DNA of 64,000 nucleotides from Pseudomonas sp. ADAK13 (GTDB lineage Bacteria > Pseudomonadota > Gammaproteobacteria > Pseudomonadales > Pseudomonadaceae): the NCBI RefSeq assembly GCF_012935715.1, contig NZ_CP052860.1, positions 3,348,001-3,412,000 of the forward strand. The letters run 5' to 3'. The notes beneath the pieces were generated by a model, which was not told the DNA's origin, did no database searches, and saw only the letters and a program-made list of their open reading frames with translations. The translations under genes were made by a program, and so were the position numbers. Positions 63,807 through 64,000 of the stretch are shown here, piece after piece (position 1 is the stretch's first letter; the number at the start of each line of letters is the position of its first letter).

Positions 63807-64000
63807 GTGTACAAGCTCGCCTTCTTTGTGCCCGACAGCCATGTGGAGACGGTGAAAACCGCCGTCTTCGCAGCCGGTGGCGGGCGCATCGGCCACTACG
63901 ACAACTGCGCCTGGCAGGTACTGGGCCAGGGCCAATTCCGCGCGATGGACGGCAGCCAGCCGTTTATCGGGCAGGTGGGCCAGGTTGAAGTGGTTGAGGA
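63807..64000 (+). CDS. YqfO/NIF3 C-terminal domain-like protein (partial)
   Basis: The frame starts at GTG 4 bases after purL and is open to the window end (64 codons): YKLAFFVPDSHVETVK, AAGGGRIGHYDNCAWQVLGQG. This is the small NIF3-type/CutA-like fold often listed as YqfO family. Function unknown. Confidence 0.85.
   Translation, partial: MYKLAFFVPDSHVETVKTAVFAAGGGRIGHYDNCAWQVLGQGQFRAMDGSQPFIGQVGQVEVVE

Overview
The window is chromosomal DNA of a fluorescent pseudomonad, most likely of the Pseudomonas fluorescens group. The support is gene order and content: queA-tgt-yajC-secD-secF, the iscR-iscS-iscU-iscA-hscB-hscA-fdx-iscX operon, rlmN-pilW-rodZ-ispG-hisS-bamB-der, xseA next to guaB-guaA, and a trehalose PTS locus. 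Several paired REP repeats of the GTGGGAGC(T/C)GGCTTGCC kind and GC-rich codon usage agree. All core genes are intact; no phage, insertion sequence or CRISPR array is seen.

Layout. 1-2.8 kb (minus): a small envelope operon (PepSY protein, cytochrome b561, sialidase-like protein, polytopic membrane protein, start of another membrane protein), divergent from a QseBC/PmrAB-like two-component system (2.95-5.0 kb). 5.0-7.8 kb (minus): an A+T-richer accessory island with a compact colicin-E3-type bacteriocin, its immunity protein, a conserved Cys-rich protein, a DUF6966-like protein and a PH-domain protein that seems to start at ATT. 7.9-9.1 kb: a LysE exporter, a small unknown gene and tRNA-Leu(CAA). 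9.15-14.6 kb: queuosine synthesis plus SecDF-YajC. 14.7-18 kb: a glycine-zipper lipoprotein-like gene, suhB, trmJ, cysE. 18-23.7 kb: the isc operon with an IscR box over its promoter. 23.8-33 kb: ndk and the rlmN-to-der cluster. 33.1-35.1 kb: a methionine/glutamine aminotransferase overlapping an omega-amidase. 35.3-37.1 kb (minus): leuA with a likely leader peptide. 37.3-41.4 kb (minus): a 1358-residue dermonecrotic-type toxin. 41.5-46.2 kb: an M23 peptidase, xseA, a LysR/TauE pair and a small Zn-ribbon-like protein. 46.3-49.5 kb: guaBA. 49.6-58 kb: the trehalose locus (treR, two identical operators, EIIBC, phosphotrehalase, LamB porin, IIA-HPr-EI fusion, degenerate EIIB). 58.1-64 kb: mltF, purL and the start of a YqfO/NIF3-like gene.

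How the genes work together. Trehalose should enter by the LamB-like porin, be phosphorylated and imported by TreP using phosphate from the EI-HPr-IIA fusion, and be hydrolysed by TreC, with TreR sensing the substrate. The isc genes build Fe-S clusters needed by RlmN and IspG encoded nearby. GuaBA and PurL serve purine synthesis. The accessory content most worth attention is the bacteriocin module, where the colicin E3 catalytic His is replaced by Lys, and the large toxin, whose C-terminal domain carries a GExHD motif of the ChaN/TIKI type.
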